Source of the DNA: Gracilaria domingensis
Lineage: Eukaryota > Rhodophyta > Florideophyceae > Gracilariales > Gracilariaceae
Length of the DNA stretch: 64,000 bases
Assembly: GCA_022539475.1 (NCBI GenBank)
Contig: VCMS01000249.1
Coordinates: 17,416-81,415 of the forward strand
Direction of reading: 5' to 3'
Every line of letters begins with the position of its first letter. Positions within the stretch are counted from its first letter, which is position 1. Both the position numbers and the translations under genes were made by a program. Below are positions 1 through 10,286 of this stretch, in pieces. The notes beneath the pieces were generated by a model, which was given only the letters and a program-made list of their open reading frames with translations, ran no database searches and had not been told where the DNA came from.

Positions 1-773
1 GGTGATAGCCCACGCGAGTGTGTCGAGCCACGAACGGTATGCACCCGTACACCAAGTAGTGCTACCTGTATAACAGGGACAGGAATAAAGAAAACACACA
101 GATCGTTAACACGCAAAAGCAGTAGTGGTGTTAATGGTGTCGCGAGGCGTATGATGAACCCTGCACAAGGTGTCGACTCTCTGGGAGGGGGATATCGGTC
201 ACCAAGGGTGAAACATCAGAGCCGAACACTCGGTTGTCTTGTTTACTTCCCCAGCACGGGGTGCAGCTCAACCTACTAAGTACTGCAGTAGGTTGACCCA
301 CTGTCAGTGTGGTACAGCAGATATGCTACAAATATCCACTTCAAATACCCCAATGAATAGGTGCAAACCTCCCGCACGTGTGTGACTCACCGGCTAGGCC
401 GTGCACCTCATAACACTAATTCTAATATTAAGTATACCCAAGAATGGGCTGATCTCACCAGTTATTCATACTGTGTACCACCACCTCCCGGTGTCGCCGT
501 GCATATTATGATTCGCATCAGCGAAGAAGTCCCGCATTCGCGTTGCACTACAGTTTCGTCTTTATTGGACTCGGAAGCGAAGATTCTGTCAATGATGAAG
601 GGTGTCACGGGCGATGATGAATATTCTAAGAGGCATTTGGAGAGCTGCTCACGACGACTCACACAGGTTGAGAAGATGATTAACGACGCAATGTCTCAAA
701 AAGAATCTGCATCTAATTAGAGTCCCTACGGCCTGCGGCGTCCCAGAAACTGGATTTCGTTCGTAAACGATTG
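1..773. other. No recognised gene; one weak ORF
   Basis: I see no gene I can name here. A plus-strand frame at 361-720 stays open for 119 codons but opens with GTG and matches no family I know. Its second half is polar with a short helical, Ser/Lys-rich tail, and it could be the accessory DNA-binding ORF that PIF/Harbinger elements often carry, since a PIF transposase lies just downstream on the other strand. That link is a guess. A short inverted repeat (10-bp arms, tcaacctact and its complement) lies at 268-296. Confidence 0.3.
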
Positions 774-1961
774 TCAAAGAGCACTGGAGTTTAAGTCGCG
801 ACGGCGTCGATGAAGTTGGACATCTAGATCGCATTCGTCTTGGAGGTGGATAGTGTAGTCGGCGGGCTCTGGGTGACCATTGGTGTCAGTACGCGAGGGA
901 GGTGGAACAGTAACGCCACCGCCATTTTCTATAATGAAATTATGTAGTTTGCAGCATGTAACCACAACGAGAGTGTTCATTTGGAGAGTACAGCGCAGGG
1001 ATCGCCAAAGTATTCCCCATCTCCCAACCAATATACCAAATGCTTGCTCGATTAATATTCTTGCCGAAATTTGCCAATAGTTGAAACAGTCCTGCGCAAC
1101 AGACAGCCGTCTACCGGACCACGGACAAAGAAGCCTCTCCGAACAAGTGTACGCGTCATCAGCCGCTATCCAGTAACCTGGCTCTAGACTTTCAGTATTT
1201 CGAGATAATAATCGAGAAAGAGAACTCATTGCATAAGCCGTTGAGTCATGCGTAGATCCCGGTGAAACACAAGAGACAAACGTAAACCTGTAATATGAGT
1301 CACACATTCCTTGTAGGTTCAAGGTAAAGAATCCTTTTCGGTTGTAATATGTAGAAGAGTTAGCAACCTCAGAAGCCGACGGTTCGCAGATCTTCACAGG
1401 CAAGCCGTCCATTGCACCACAACAACGAGAGAATGGACTGGTTCCTTCTCGTGTGAACCTTTCTGAAACTTCTTGTAACCACGATATATTGGAATAAGGG
1501 AAGGTAATTTACAAGTTTTCTTTCAAGGAATGGACCGTTTCGTGAACGTGATGGTAGAAAGTAGAAGTAGATAGGTTGTGTGATAGACATATATCCAGAT
1601 ACGATCCCCCCGCTAACCAACGCAATTTCATAGAAAGCTTCAAGTAAATACTATGCCTGTAATCTTGCTCGTTCTTTCCGTAGTTAAATCCGATTATAGA
1701 TATATAGACAAGACGGAGAAAAAGAGGAAACGGCCTTCTGTATAGACGTCGAAAGAATTTTTCAGGCATACCGTTTATGATGGAACGAAATGTGACTATC
1801 GGGCGGTCAATGTTTTTGGAACATCGGCTTTCGAAAAGCTTGATGTGTCCGTGCCACACTGCAGCCAGAACGATAAAAAGATTTTCGGTTGATATCCTTC
1901 GTGAACGGTGCACTGCTGGGGCAGAAGCTAGTATGCGTCGACGTTGAAGTGGAGGATGCAT
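774..1961 (-). pseudogene. PIF/Harbinger transposase with one in-frame stop
   Basis: This is a HARBI1-like nuclease of the PIF/Harbinger DNA transposon superfamily (DDE_Tnp_4 type). Two long ORFs, 1961-1509 and 1412-774, are in the same frame. The stretch between them (1508-1413) is also open, so the only interruption is a TAA at 1509-1511. The N-terminal half has the helix-turn-helix-like region (GGSYLDICLSHNLSTSTFY). After the stop come the first catalytic Asp (GAMDG), the YYNRKGF motif, the GSTHDS motif, the second Asp (AADDAY) and the Glu in IEQAFG, then a WGILWR block. All three DDE residues are therefore present. The element was either recently silenced by one mutation or the stop is an error. 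I could not identify terminal inverted repeats. The frame may begin with a non-ATG codon, so the exact start is uncertain. Confidence 0.85.
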
Positions 1962-1963
1962 GA

Positions 1964-2344
1964 TTGATCTTTTCTGACTTTGATTATTTGTCTTGGATGA
2001 TTTGTGTCATCACTGAAGAAGGTATTGGTGGGGTTTTGCTCTTTCTGAGCTTAAAAAGGGTGAGATTGGCGTTGGTTGTTGTTGCATTCTGTCTGTTTAT
2101 TGCAGGGTTTAACGAGCTTATTGAGCTCACTTTCTGGAGGCATGATGAGCTGCACTTTTCTCTCGTAAGGCTTAAAATTCTATCTATGTTGACAGTGTTT
2201 ATGACATTCCAGTTTTGTTACCGAACCCGGGCTTTTATTAAACCCTTGGATATGAACTCGCATTGCCCAAGTCCACGCGCATTGTACGAGTACGAGGCTG
2301 AGCACGAGGGTTCCATGCATATTTGGTGTTGCCATTTGGAATGA
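1964..2344 (+). CDS. Hypothetical membrane-associated small protein
   Basis: An open frame starts 3 bp from the divergent PIF transposase gene. The first codon is TTG; the first ATG is at about 1997, giving roughly 115 codons. The sequence has two hydrophobic stretches (near VLLFLSLKRVRLALVVVAFC and a weaker one around LSMLTVFMTFQFCY) and a polar tail. It matches no family I recognise. It could be a chance ORF in the 5' flank of the transposon. Confidence 0.25.
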   Translation: MIFSDFDYLSWMICVITEEGIGGVLLFLSLKRVRLALVVVAFCLFIAGFNELIELTFWRHDELHFSLVRLKILSMLTVFMTFQFCYRTRAFIKPLDMNSHCPSPRALYEYEAEHEGSMHIWCCHLE

Positions 2345-3700
2345 CGCCAGCAATTCCATTTTTTACATATTTTGATTTTCATATTTTTTAAATATCGTTT
2401 GGAACGGCCCTGAGCAGTTACTTGTTGTGCTTGTACGCAAGCGTGTCCGTCAAACCAGGTTTTGATTGTATATCAGCGTCATGATTAATAACACACTTCC
2501 CCATCAATTGCATACATGATCAAATCTATAGATTTGAGGACGGGAATTCAAACAATATGGAAAACTCTAACTTCAATATCTTTTGTCGAAACTGGAGGCC
2601 TGCTTCCACCCTCCGCGAGATATTTACACAGCGCGTATTGATCTCGAAATTCCTTTGCATCCTCAGCTTGCAGCTTGTGGGAACACAAAAAACCACTAGG
2701 CCACATGTCCCGTGTGTTTACAGTGGGCAGTCTGCGGCTGTGTGACGTATATGTACTCCCGCACAGTTGACCCTTGTCTGATACTTTGATTCACTTTAAT
2801 ATTTCGCTTGAACCAGATTTTGGCGGTATAAGAACTTTTAGTCCCAAAAGGGTTAATTTACATACGGAAAGCTTTCAGATTTGAGTCGAGTAATAGTACG
2901 CTTGCTATTGCTTCCGAAAAGGGCTAGTTTACATTTCTCGAGTTTAGAAGCAAACAGTGTTTGCTTCTAAACTCGAGATATGCAAACTCTTCAATGTCGC
3001 GGTTTTCAGTAATATAGGATTATTCAGGGATTTGACACTGTATTACAAATCGCATAGACTACATGCAAATGTTTAGGGGTCATTCTTCGCGTAATAGGTA
3101 TTGGTTATGGCACAGGACCGTGCAGAGAGACAGTGAACCGAGTTGGATGTTTGCTCAAGCAAGGCGAGGCCAAGCATTGAGCTGGGGTCCACAATAACGC
3201 TCGGGTGTAATAAGCTCTTGGCCGGACAGGACTTCATGCTCAATGGATTCAGTAGACGTCTCGTCCTAGAGTATGATAACATTGTAAATGAGTTGAGACA
3301 CACTACGAATTTGCTCAGTAGTTTTCATAAACATACCAGTTCTTCGAATATGATTTCAAGGTTATTGCTCTTACCTTTCTAACTAGAACCAGGAACCTGA
3401 TTTATTGGAAATTCGCGGCTGTGACTTCTTGCTTCCAAAGGGCATGCCATCATGTATGACAGCAAGCAGTCACGACCAACAGCGATTCTGCATCACAGCC
3501 GTCAACACCTTCTAGCGGAATCTCCTAGTTTCCTTTTTACCCAACCCCCCTCTCCACGGCACAGTTTACATCTTCTAGATGCTGCTGGAGTTTGACTTCG
3601 TTGTTTTCAAGCTTTTCTCAGTGCCTTTGACTGTTTGAAATCTGTTCGAACTATGTTTGAATGCTTGTATGAGTTTTTGAATTTATGTTTTGTATTTGTG
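2345..3700. other. Intergenic, no recognisable gene
   Basis: AT-rich sequence with short ORFs only (for example 3143-3382 plus, 79 codons, no known family). The one clear structure is the perfect hairpin at 2936-2978, listed separately. Confidence 0.4.
2936..2978. repeat. Perfect 20-bp hairpin
   Basis: Two perfectly complementary 20-bp arms (starting tctcgagtttagaag) are separated by 3 nt (agt). The stem contains an XhoI-type palindrome at its base. There is no T-run next to it, so it is not an obvious terminator. It resembles several other near-perfect foldbacks in this window. Confidence 0.9.
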
Positions 3701-3749
3701 TTACTTACGTGATCAGTTCACAGTAGGACTACATGATCAAGTAAGCCTT

Positions 3750-3860
3750 TGCCTCACTATAAAGAGAGAGCGATCGTACTATACCGTGGAGTCGATCGCT
3801 CTCAGCTCTCATCGTCTTGTTTTCAACCTGCTCTTCCTCTCAAGAGGTTATGGGCCCAGC
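3750..3860 (+). promoter_or_regulatory. 3' part of a Copia LTR and primer binding site
   Basis: A TATA-like box (ctataaag, about 3757) is followed by a pyrimidine-rich stretch. At 3846-3860 lies ggttatgggcccagc, a 15-nt match to the complement of the anticodon arm of eukaryotic initiator tRNA-Met (established for Drosophila copia, which primes from an internal half-tRNA fragment). The gag start codon lies 128 bp downstream. This fixes the LTR boundary at about 3845. The upstream LTR edge is not clear. Confidence 0.75.
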
Positions 3861-3987
3861 CCACGTCGTTCTGCTGCTGTTTCGTATTTTCCTCATTTTC
3901 ACGCTTTTTATTTCTTGTTCTTTCTGTCATTACTGTTTTCCACGACCAGCATTGTCGTTCAGCCAATCTTCTGCTCACCTTCGAAAC

Positions 3988-5080
3988 ATGGATTCTGATG
4001 GGTGGAAAATTCGCATTCAGCCCTTTGACGAGAAACATGATTACAAATTGTGGCGAATTCGTGTTGATGCCGCATGCAATGCTAAGGGTATTGGAGAGAT
4101 TCTGTGTCAGGTTCGAAATCCCTTCAGTTCAGATGAAGAAGAAAGCCGAGTGGGAGCTCAATAAGAAGAAGGCAAGCGGTTTTATTGTTTCCGCGCTTTC
4201 AGATGAAGCCCTACGTGTCGTACAGGGTGAGATTGGAAACCCTTGTACGTTGCTGAAAAGACTGGACGACCGCTTTGCGTCTACGTCCACAGCCTCTCGC
4301 ATTGTCAAGATGTGCTGCGAGTTGATAAACATGAGGTATTCCGACATACATCAGAACATGGGCAAGCACATTGACAAAATGGGTAGTGTCATATAACAAT
4401 TGGCTGCTATGGAAACCAAATTGCCTGAGGAGCTCACTGTCGCTCTTTTGGTATCTTCAATTACTGCGCTGGAACTTAATCCTGTGTGCGCAGCTATCAA
4501 GACTCTTTCGACCGAACAAGCTACATGGGACATTGTTTCAGCCCGTCTTCTTGATGAAGTTCGTACCCTTGAGAGTCATACTTCTGAACGAGCCTCTGCT
4601 GCTGTTAGACACAAATGCGCCATATGCAGCAAGGACAATCACACAACAAGCCGTTGTTATCTTAATCCCTTGAATCCGAAGAACAAGCTGAACATTCCGG
4701 TGGATCCTGCAATGGATAAACGTGGAAGTGAACCACACCCCTCGAATGGCACCAGCTTGAAGAAGAGCAACACCTCCACTCGTGCTGCGGTATTGAGACC
4801 CCGAGTTCTCGCTGCTCGGTCTGTAAAATCCAACCTTCTAATGCTGGACTCAGGTTCCACGGCGCACCTTACGGCTTCTCGTGAACACCTTTCGACAAGC
4901 CATGAATGCAGTATTCCGATTGCACTGGGTGACAACTCTGAGATCATTCCGGGCAATCTGAACCTCCATGGCAGTACTGCTTTCGGCGATTCTCAGCACC
5001 CGGACAGAGAGGGTCAATTTCATGGGTTCAGCGCCATTTCTGAACCCAATGCTTGCGTGACTTACATACATCATGTATGA
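3988..5080 (+). pseudogene. Copia gag and start of protease, truncated
   Basis: The gag frame opens with ATG at 3988 (MDSDGWKIRIQPF...). A frame change near 4110 leads into a UBN2-type gag domain. A TAA at 4394-4396 is in frame with the following ORF (4400-5080). That ORF carries a CCHC zinc knuckle (CAICSKDNHTTSRC) and then the retropepsin start LMLDSGSTAHLT with catalytic DSG. Homology stops soon after the protease begins. The rest of pol is missing here; pieces of a Copia element covering just the later domains occur at 24.7 and 27.1 kb, but whether they derive from this copy cannot be told. Confidence 0.85.
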
Positions 5081-5798
5081 TGTCAGTAAGCCTTTTTCTG
5101 ACTCAACTTTTCCTTACGTCTCGCTACCGATGAGTCTTCCTCTGTGCAGTAGCCTTGTCATGGAACTCGCGAGCTGTAAGTCACAGCTATTGAAGATCCT
5201 TTGGAACTGTTCGGCACCAGTAGCTTGGCACGGTTCTTACCTTCGGAACCCGAGATATAGTACTGCACTGTTACTTGTTTTGCAAAAACCGTGGACAGTC
5301 CTCCGTGGCGCGCTTGTGCTCGGCCGCGTTTCGCACGTTCCGCTCGCCCATGCCCACTAGCTCTGCGCACCGCTTGCTCGCGTCTATAGCTAAGCTAAAT
5401 ACCGTACGCGCCCGTTGCTAACACCCTAAAGGGCAGTCTACGCGTGGTTCGAGAAATTTACGGGGATTTACAATAGGCTAGCAAACTTAGCGAAAACTTG
5501 CAAAGCTTTCGCTATTCACTAGAATCTAGTGCAAAGCTTTCGCTATTTACTAGAATCTAGTGATCCAGGCACTACGGCTCAAGCGTTACGCTGCACACGC
5601 GTAACGGCTGAGCCAAAAGATCTCAGATCTCGCCGAGACAGCGAGATCGTAGGCGTCACGCACAGAAAACAAATGCGGTCGAATTGAGATCTTGACGTTA
5701 TACGTCAATCCGTATGCGACGGTAATCGCTTGTGGTAGATACGAACCGCCGGCGCACAGCATTGCTCGTAAACATGTAGTAGCCTAGAAGGCTACGCT
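5081..5798. other. Palindrome-rich 5' flank of PIF transposase
   Basis: Decayed sequence to about 5400, then a dense cluster of direct and inverted repeats: a 31-bp tandem duplication at 5500-5561, a hairpin at 5576-5614, gatctcgc/gcgagatc at 5626-5648, and ttgacgt/acgtcaa at 5692-5708. Several lie within 300 bp of the transposase start. PIF/Harbinger elements carry subterminal repeats bound by their own proteins, which is one explanation. Confidence 0.6.
5500..5561. repeat. 31-bp tandem duplication with internal palindrome
   Basis: Two copies of a 31-bp unit (gcaaagctttcgctatt...) differ at one base. Each unit ends in the palindrome actagaatctagt. It sits 240 bp upstream of the PIF transposase start and could be a protein-binding site. 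Confidence 0.9.
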
Positions 5799-7199
5799 AT
5801 GACAAGGATTCACAAACGAACTCGCAAACTCACCAATCGCGTCCTCGCAATATGTGGAGCACTCACGGCTCTCATGGCAACAACCAAGACCCCTCCCACA
5901 CGAGTGGAACGCGAAAGGCGGTGCTTTGCACAGGTTAATCAGAGACTGAGCGATTCAGAGTTTCGGTCTTGCTACCGTCTTTGTCGCCATACATTTTTCC
6001 TGCTTTTGGCGCAATTGCGTCCGTTTCTCTCACAATATAATGAAGAGGAGTATGAATCCGAAATACAAGCGCACCTCAGTGGTTCGGCAATTGAGGCCGC
6101 AACAAAACTAGAAATCTTTCTCAGATTCATGGCTGGCGCGAGCTACTGGGATCTTATGCTAACATATGGAATCGGAAGGTCAACATGTTATTCAATCTTT
6201 CGCGGATTTTTGACTATTTGCGACTCGTACCTAACGTTTGAAGGTCTGCCTCCAAAAGAAGATATAGCGGCCTACAAACGAAGGGCAATAGATTTTGCCA
6301 TCTCGCGACGAAACTTGAACTTACTTCTGAACTTACTTCCTGGCTGTGTTGGTGCCTTGGATGGCACTCTAATTTTCTTGCAAAAGCCTTCGAAAGAGCT
6401 TAGCAACCAACAGTTCTACACGAGAAAAGGTGGTTTCGGGGTGCCTGTGCAGGCTCTGGTGGATGCTAAGTACCGTTTTATTGCTTCTTCGGCTGTCTGT
6501 GTTGGTTCTACCGTTGATGCTGTTGCGTTCGCTCACTCTAATATTGGTAGGTTTCTTCAAGAAGAAGGTCTACCAGCAGGTTTTTGGATTGCCGGTGATG
6601 AGGCCTATAGATGCACAATGTTCATTGTGACGCCAATACCAAGGAGTATGGCTCATCGTTATCAAGATGGTTTTAATTTCTGTCTGTCATCGCATCGGGT
6701 GCATGTTGAGCAAGCGTTTGGACGCTTGAAAAACCGCTGGGGAATACTGTGGAGACCACTGAAGTTTGAACTGCAGACGTCTTTAATCATTGTTAATACA
6801 GCAATGAGGCTGGAAAACTTGTGCATTAACTCTGGTGATGCTGCGCAAATGAATGCTTCAGCTGGTGTAGAATTCGAACATGAAGCTCTTCAATGGCTTC
6901 ATATCTGGCTGGCGTGGTGGGAGAACGGTTTTGATTACTCATTCGATCCGCCGAATGAGTTTGCGGGGTTTGAATCAGATGAAGGTACTCTGCTTAGTTC
7001 AACAACAACTTGTTCTATTGGTTTCGATGATAATTACTCGCTTACGCGTATACGGTTATGTATGATAACCGAGAAGTATCGGTTTAAGCGACCAATGTTC
7101 AATTACCAGGGTCATGAGTACAACTCTGGTCTCAAGAGCCGCGAGACCTACGTCTGTAAACAGAGAAGTAAAAAAAATATCGCCTTCAGCATCCAATAG
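5799..7199 (+). CDS. PIF/Harbinger (HARBI1-like) transposase, intact
   Basis: A 466-residue DDE nuclease of the PIF/Harbinger superfamily with an ATG start. The N-terminal third contains a predicted helix-turn-helix (MAGASYWDLMLTYGIGRSTC, residues 111-130). The catalytic core follows: Asp188 in GALDGT, the YTRKGGF motif, Asp240 in GSTVDA, Asp267 in GDEAY and Glu304 in VEQAFGRLKNRWGILW. The DDE triad is thus complete, and the length suits an active or recently active transposase. Its C-terminal 100 residues (acidic, then basic) match nothing I know. The gene ends only 113 bp before the IST1 start codon on the same strand, leaving little room for a transposon terminus, so either the right end is very short or the gene has been captured by the host. 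No second Myb/SANT ORF is seen next to it. Confidence 0.92.
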   Translation: MTRIHKRTRKLTNRVLAICGALTALMATTKTPPTRVERERRCFAQVNQRLSDSEFRSCYRLCRHTFFLLLAQLRPFLSQYNEEEYESEIQAHLSGSAIEAATKLEIFLRFMAGASYWDLMLTYGIGRSTCYSIFRGFLTICDSYLTFEGLPPKEDIAAYKRRAIDFAISRRNLNLLLNLLPGCVGALDGTLIFLQKPSKELSNQQFYTRKGGFGVPVQALVDAKYRFIASSAVCVGSTVDAVAFAHSNIGRFLQEEGLPAGFWIAGDEAYRCTMFIVTPIPRSMAHRYQDGFNFCLSSHRVHVEQAFGRLKNRWGILWRPLKFELQTSLIIVNTAMRLENLCINSGDAAQMNASAGVEFEHEALQWLHIWLAWWENGFDYSFDPPNEFAGFESDEGTLLSSTTTCSIGFDDNYSLTRIRLCMITEKYRFKRPMFNYQGHEYNSGLKSRETYVCKQRSKKNIAFSIQ

Positions 7200-7312
7200 G
7201 AGAAAGCTACTTCTGCTCTGCGGATTTGTGGTGACTACCTTGTCGGAAAACGTTGCAGCGTTCCGGAGTCTTCCCCTCGGTATAGCAATTTTCATTCTGC
7301 GTGTTTGTCAAC

Positions 7313-8629
7313 ATGGGGGTTTTCCGCCGCAGAAAGTCACGCCAGGTTACCAACGAGCCTCTTCCGGAATGGGAGGACAAACGCTGGCGTTCTCATCTTC
7401 GAGCTTGCGCACTTGGTGTTGAACACCACTGCAACTTGTATGTTGAAGTGATCAACAACGAAAGAAGGGAAGCTGACACATACTTCATAGACAACGATGA
7501 GGCGCGAGCAAGAAGTCACGCGGAGTCCTCTTTTGAGAACGAACGCATCATTTCCGATCTTGGCGCATTAGCCCCGATTACGAACGCACTTCATCAAAGA
7601 CCAGAGCCGCTGGCTGGTTATAGTTCTATTGCGACAATCCCGGACCCTGCTCGTTCCGACATCATAACCATCATCTACGCTGCTAGCCGCTTGCAAATGT
7701 CATACCTTACGGACATGGTCGAGTTTCTTCGTGAACAGTTCGGATCCTACCATATTGAGCAAATTCAGCAAGGCAGTGTTGATTTATTCCTGCATGTCAA
7801 TCCCACCGTTCGTGACTCGTTCTCCACCATGATGCCATCTCGTGAGGACGCAAATACTGAGATAGCCTCGGCAGTGAAGGAATATTGTGTTGTTTCCGTA
7901 ATTCCAGTCCCCGTTCATCCCGTTACACAAAACTCAACCTCAGTTTCAAGCAGGGTCCCACCCCCACCATTTCCAGCTTCGGCGCAGAGCAATGTAGCCA
8001 ACGTGCCACTGCCGCCGCCAATGCGAAAGTCGAAAGATGCAATGCGCAAATCTCACACGACACCGTTATCTGGTCATTCTTCTGAAATTGGGCTAACGTC
8101 ACCCGAGCTTCATAACCAACAGGGTGTACCGCGACATGAGCATAATCTTAAGACCCCGTCTCCCCCGCGTCCAGAACGGAATAGAATGTTCGCCGCTCGT
8201 ACGGAAACGCCACAACAGAATACGGAGCATACGCTTCGGAATCAGGAACAAATGGAAAAGCCGTTTACTTCTGCTGCTGACGATATCGGAATACCGACGG
8301 GACGTTCTTGGTTCACGGACCAGGTTGAAGCACCCAAGAACGCGGAACAGCGCGCAGTGTCGATATTGCAACCAAGGGAACTAGTTCAAATGAACAATAC
8401 TCCTGCATCAGTGAAAAAGACTCAGGATGTTTCGTCTCAGAAGTCTTGTTCTTTGCGCGAAGACAATTTGAAGCCAGATCAAAGTACACCGGATCACTTG
8501 AAGAATTTTCAGGATTCAGATGAGATGCTGTTCAGGAGATATGGACAACTGAAGGAAGTTTGGGAACTTGTTGCAGTTTCACAAGCAAGTGATACACAGC
8601 CACGGCAAGTTCTGTGGACTTCAACTTGA
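7313..8629 (+). CDS. IST1-domain protein (ESCRT-III/Vps4 regulator)
   Basis: A 438-residue intact protein. The first ATG (7313) gives MGVFRRRKSRQ, a basic start with Gly2 that could be N-myristoylated; a GTG four codons upstream is less likely. Residues 20-190 fit the IST1 helical domain: a long helix rich in Arg/Asn (VEVINNERREAD...), then SHAESSFENERIISDLGAL, then the IIYAASRLQMSYLTDMVEFLREQFG segment, ending with the region around EIASAVKEYCV. The family binds Vps4 and ESCRT-III and acts in multivesicular-body sorting and abscission. The remaining 250 residues are disordered and rich in Pro, Ser and Gln, with PPPPF and PPPMR runs, as in many algal and plant IST1-like proteins. It has no stops or shifts, unlike many neighbours. 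It lies 113 bp after the PIF transposase. Confidence 0.85.
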   Translation: MGVFRRRKSRQVTNEPLPEWEDKRWRSHLRACALGVEHHCNLYVEVINNERREADTYFIDNDEARARSHAESSFENERIISDLGALAPITNALHQRPEPLAGYSSIATIPDPARSDIITIIYAASRLQMSYLTDMVEFLREQFGSYHIEQIQQGSVDLFLHVNPTVRDSFSTMMPSREDANTEIASAVKEYCVVSVIPVPVHPVTQNSTSVSSRVPPPPFPASAQSNVANVPLPPPMRKSKDAMRKSHTTPLSGHSSEIGLTSPELHNQQGVPRHEHNLKTPSPPRPERNRMFAARTETPQQNTEHTLRNQEQMEKPFTSAADDIGIPTGRSWFTDQVEAPKNAEQRAVSILQPRELVQMNNTPASVKKTQDVSSQKSCSLREDNLKPDQSTPDHLKNFQDSDEMLFRRYGQLKEVWELVAVSQASDTQPRQVLWTST

Positions 8630-9089
8630 GATGGACATTTTGACGGACTTTCCAATAAATGCAATTGGTTATCATGTATTACTGATGCTTGACTTTCGGA
8701 ATACGCGGTTGATATGTTGATATCACTTGCAATTGCGATAGCCAGGCACATGTACCATGCGGTAGGATAGAGTGATCAGCAGTTGACGATAGAAACGTGG
8801 AGCCTTATCGCTTGTGTGTGCCGGATAAGAATCTTTGTTCACTGCGTTCAACAGAGTGTGGTGCGACGGTACCGGAGATGGGCTATGGCGTTGCCTGCGG
8901 CGCAGTACATCACAAAGAGTCTGAGATATTATACAACGCAGCTGCAATGGAAGACAAAGAAACATGGCTTGTTGATAATGCACCTCATACCCAATGCTTT
9001 AACACGAAACCAGACGATTTCCGGATCAAAGTAACAGACTTCTTGCGTGCTCATCTTTCAGGTGCTTTACGGCATATACTAGGAGTACG
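8630..9089. other. Spacer; possible 5' part of the radical SAM gene
   Basis: Plus-strand ORFs of 83 and 100 codons overlap here in different frames. The second (8797-9099) is open up to the radical SAM start and might be a decayed upstream part of that gene, but I cannot align it to the cobalamin-binding-like N-terminal half that the family normally has. Confidence 0.3.
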
Positions 9090-9806
9090 ATGGCCCTGAA
9101 CCGGGTAACGAACTGCCAAAGTAAGTACAAGCTTGATAACAATGCCATCACAGGGGGCCACGTGCTGAAGCTGAGATATTGTGAAGCCAAAGTCCAGAAA
9201 CGAAACTCTTTGCCACAACCATGGAGAGCAACTCAACTTGTTCCGCAGACTGATCCAGTTCATGACCGCCTCACTGTCGAAATTCGTCGCGGATGTACTC
9301 GCGGGTGCCGCTTCTGTCTTTCGGGCATGGTGCAGCGGCCTGCTCGAGACGTAAATCCAGATGATGTGATTAGGACAGTGAAGGAAGGCGTGAAAGCCAC
9401 AGGATATGACGAGTTTTCATTGCTCTCATTGAGCTGTTCAGATTGGCTTAGCTTACCCAGCGTCGAGATTCAATTGAAGAACGAGCTTCGTGAGGATGAA
9501 GAGTCGATATCACTTTCACTTGGATCGCAACGTGTTGATAGGTTTGATGAGCACCTAGCCCATGTGCTTGATGGAAGCCGAAAATCTGGACTGACATTTG
9601 CGCCAGAGACCGGAACTCAACGAATACGAGATGTCATCAACAAAGGCTTGACCAACGAAGACTTGCTGAAAGGTGTTAAGCTCGCTTATGACTCAGGTTA
9701 TCATAACGTGAAACTCTACTTCATGATCAATCTTCCATCTGAAACAGACGATGATGTTATGGGCATAGCAGACAGCAGCGCCAAAAGAACCAATCATGAA
9801 ATCTAA
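9090..9806 (+). pseudogene. Radical SAM protein fragment (TIGR03960-like)
   Basis: A 238-codon frame carries the radical SAM cluster motif CTRGCRFC (Cys69, Cys73, Cys76) preceded by VHDRLTVEIRRG. It continues through TGYDEFSLLSLS, a SLSLGSQRVD strand, SGLTFAPETGTQRIRDVINKGLT and YHNVKLYFMINLPSETDDDV. This order is characteristic of the bacterial and plastid-lineage 'radical SAM family uncharacterized protein' (TIGR03960), known from bacteria, with algal homologues plausible. The family is about twice this length: the N-terminal half and everything after the GLP(S/T)ETD strand are missing, and the frame ends in unrelated residues and a stop. It is therefore a fragment, or a gene with missed exons. 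The role of the family is not established. It converges on the SNARE gene, about 80 bp apart. Confidence 0.8.
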
Positions 9807-9887
9807 GCGACAAATGCCCACTCGTCCAGAGGGAACAATCACCTCTTCCAAAACGTGGTCTTCAGATATGCGAGCAAGAGACACACA

Positions 9888-10286
9888 TCAAAATATGAAA
9901 TGAATAACTGCTTCGAACAGAAGTATGATGAGAAGTACAAGTGACCATAGTACGAGACAGAAGGAGCGAATGTTTTACGGCGAAACTGAAAGTCCTTCAG
10001 TTCCACGATCTGTTCTGACGACATGATCAGACGCTCTTTCCATGCCATGAGAAATTTCGTCGAGCGTGACATTCCGTGAATCAAATTCGTTGTACATCAG
10101 CCCAGCTATTCGTTTTACGGACTCCACGCCTGTAGCAAGTCCTTGGAGGTCTTTATCTTGTGTGACAAGAGCAAGCCGTTGTTGTTCCAGCACTTGCTCC
10201 GCAGAAAGCGCTGCTTCATTTAAACTGCCATAAGCGGATGCATTGGATGCAGGCTTTCGGTCACCAAGGAGTTCTTCGCGTGCTGA
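9888..10286 (-). pseudogene. Qc-type SNARE (SYP5/syntaxin-8-like), stop before membrane anchor
   Basis: In one minus-strand frame I read a SNARE motif (LEQQRLALVTQDKDLQGL..., then VKRIAGLMYNEFDSRNVTLDEI) followed by a TAA at 9975-9977. The same frame then runs into a typical C-terminal membrane anchor (SFCLVLWSLVLLIILLFEAV) ending with TGA at 9888-9890. The motif resembles plant SYP5 and syntaxin-8 proteins of the endosomal/vacuolar pathway. By alignment with SNAP-25 and SYP5, the zero-layer position that should be Gln is Arg (DSRN). The 5' end is not seen: a pyrimidine-rich tract ending ctcag lies just upstream of about 10286 and may be a 3' splice site, so an earlier exon may exist. No AG occurs between the TAA and the anchor, so splicing cannot easily remove the stop. 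It could be a pseudogene, a sequence error or a readthrough case. Confidence 0.72.
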
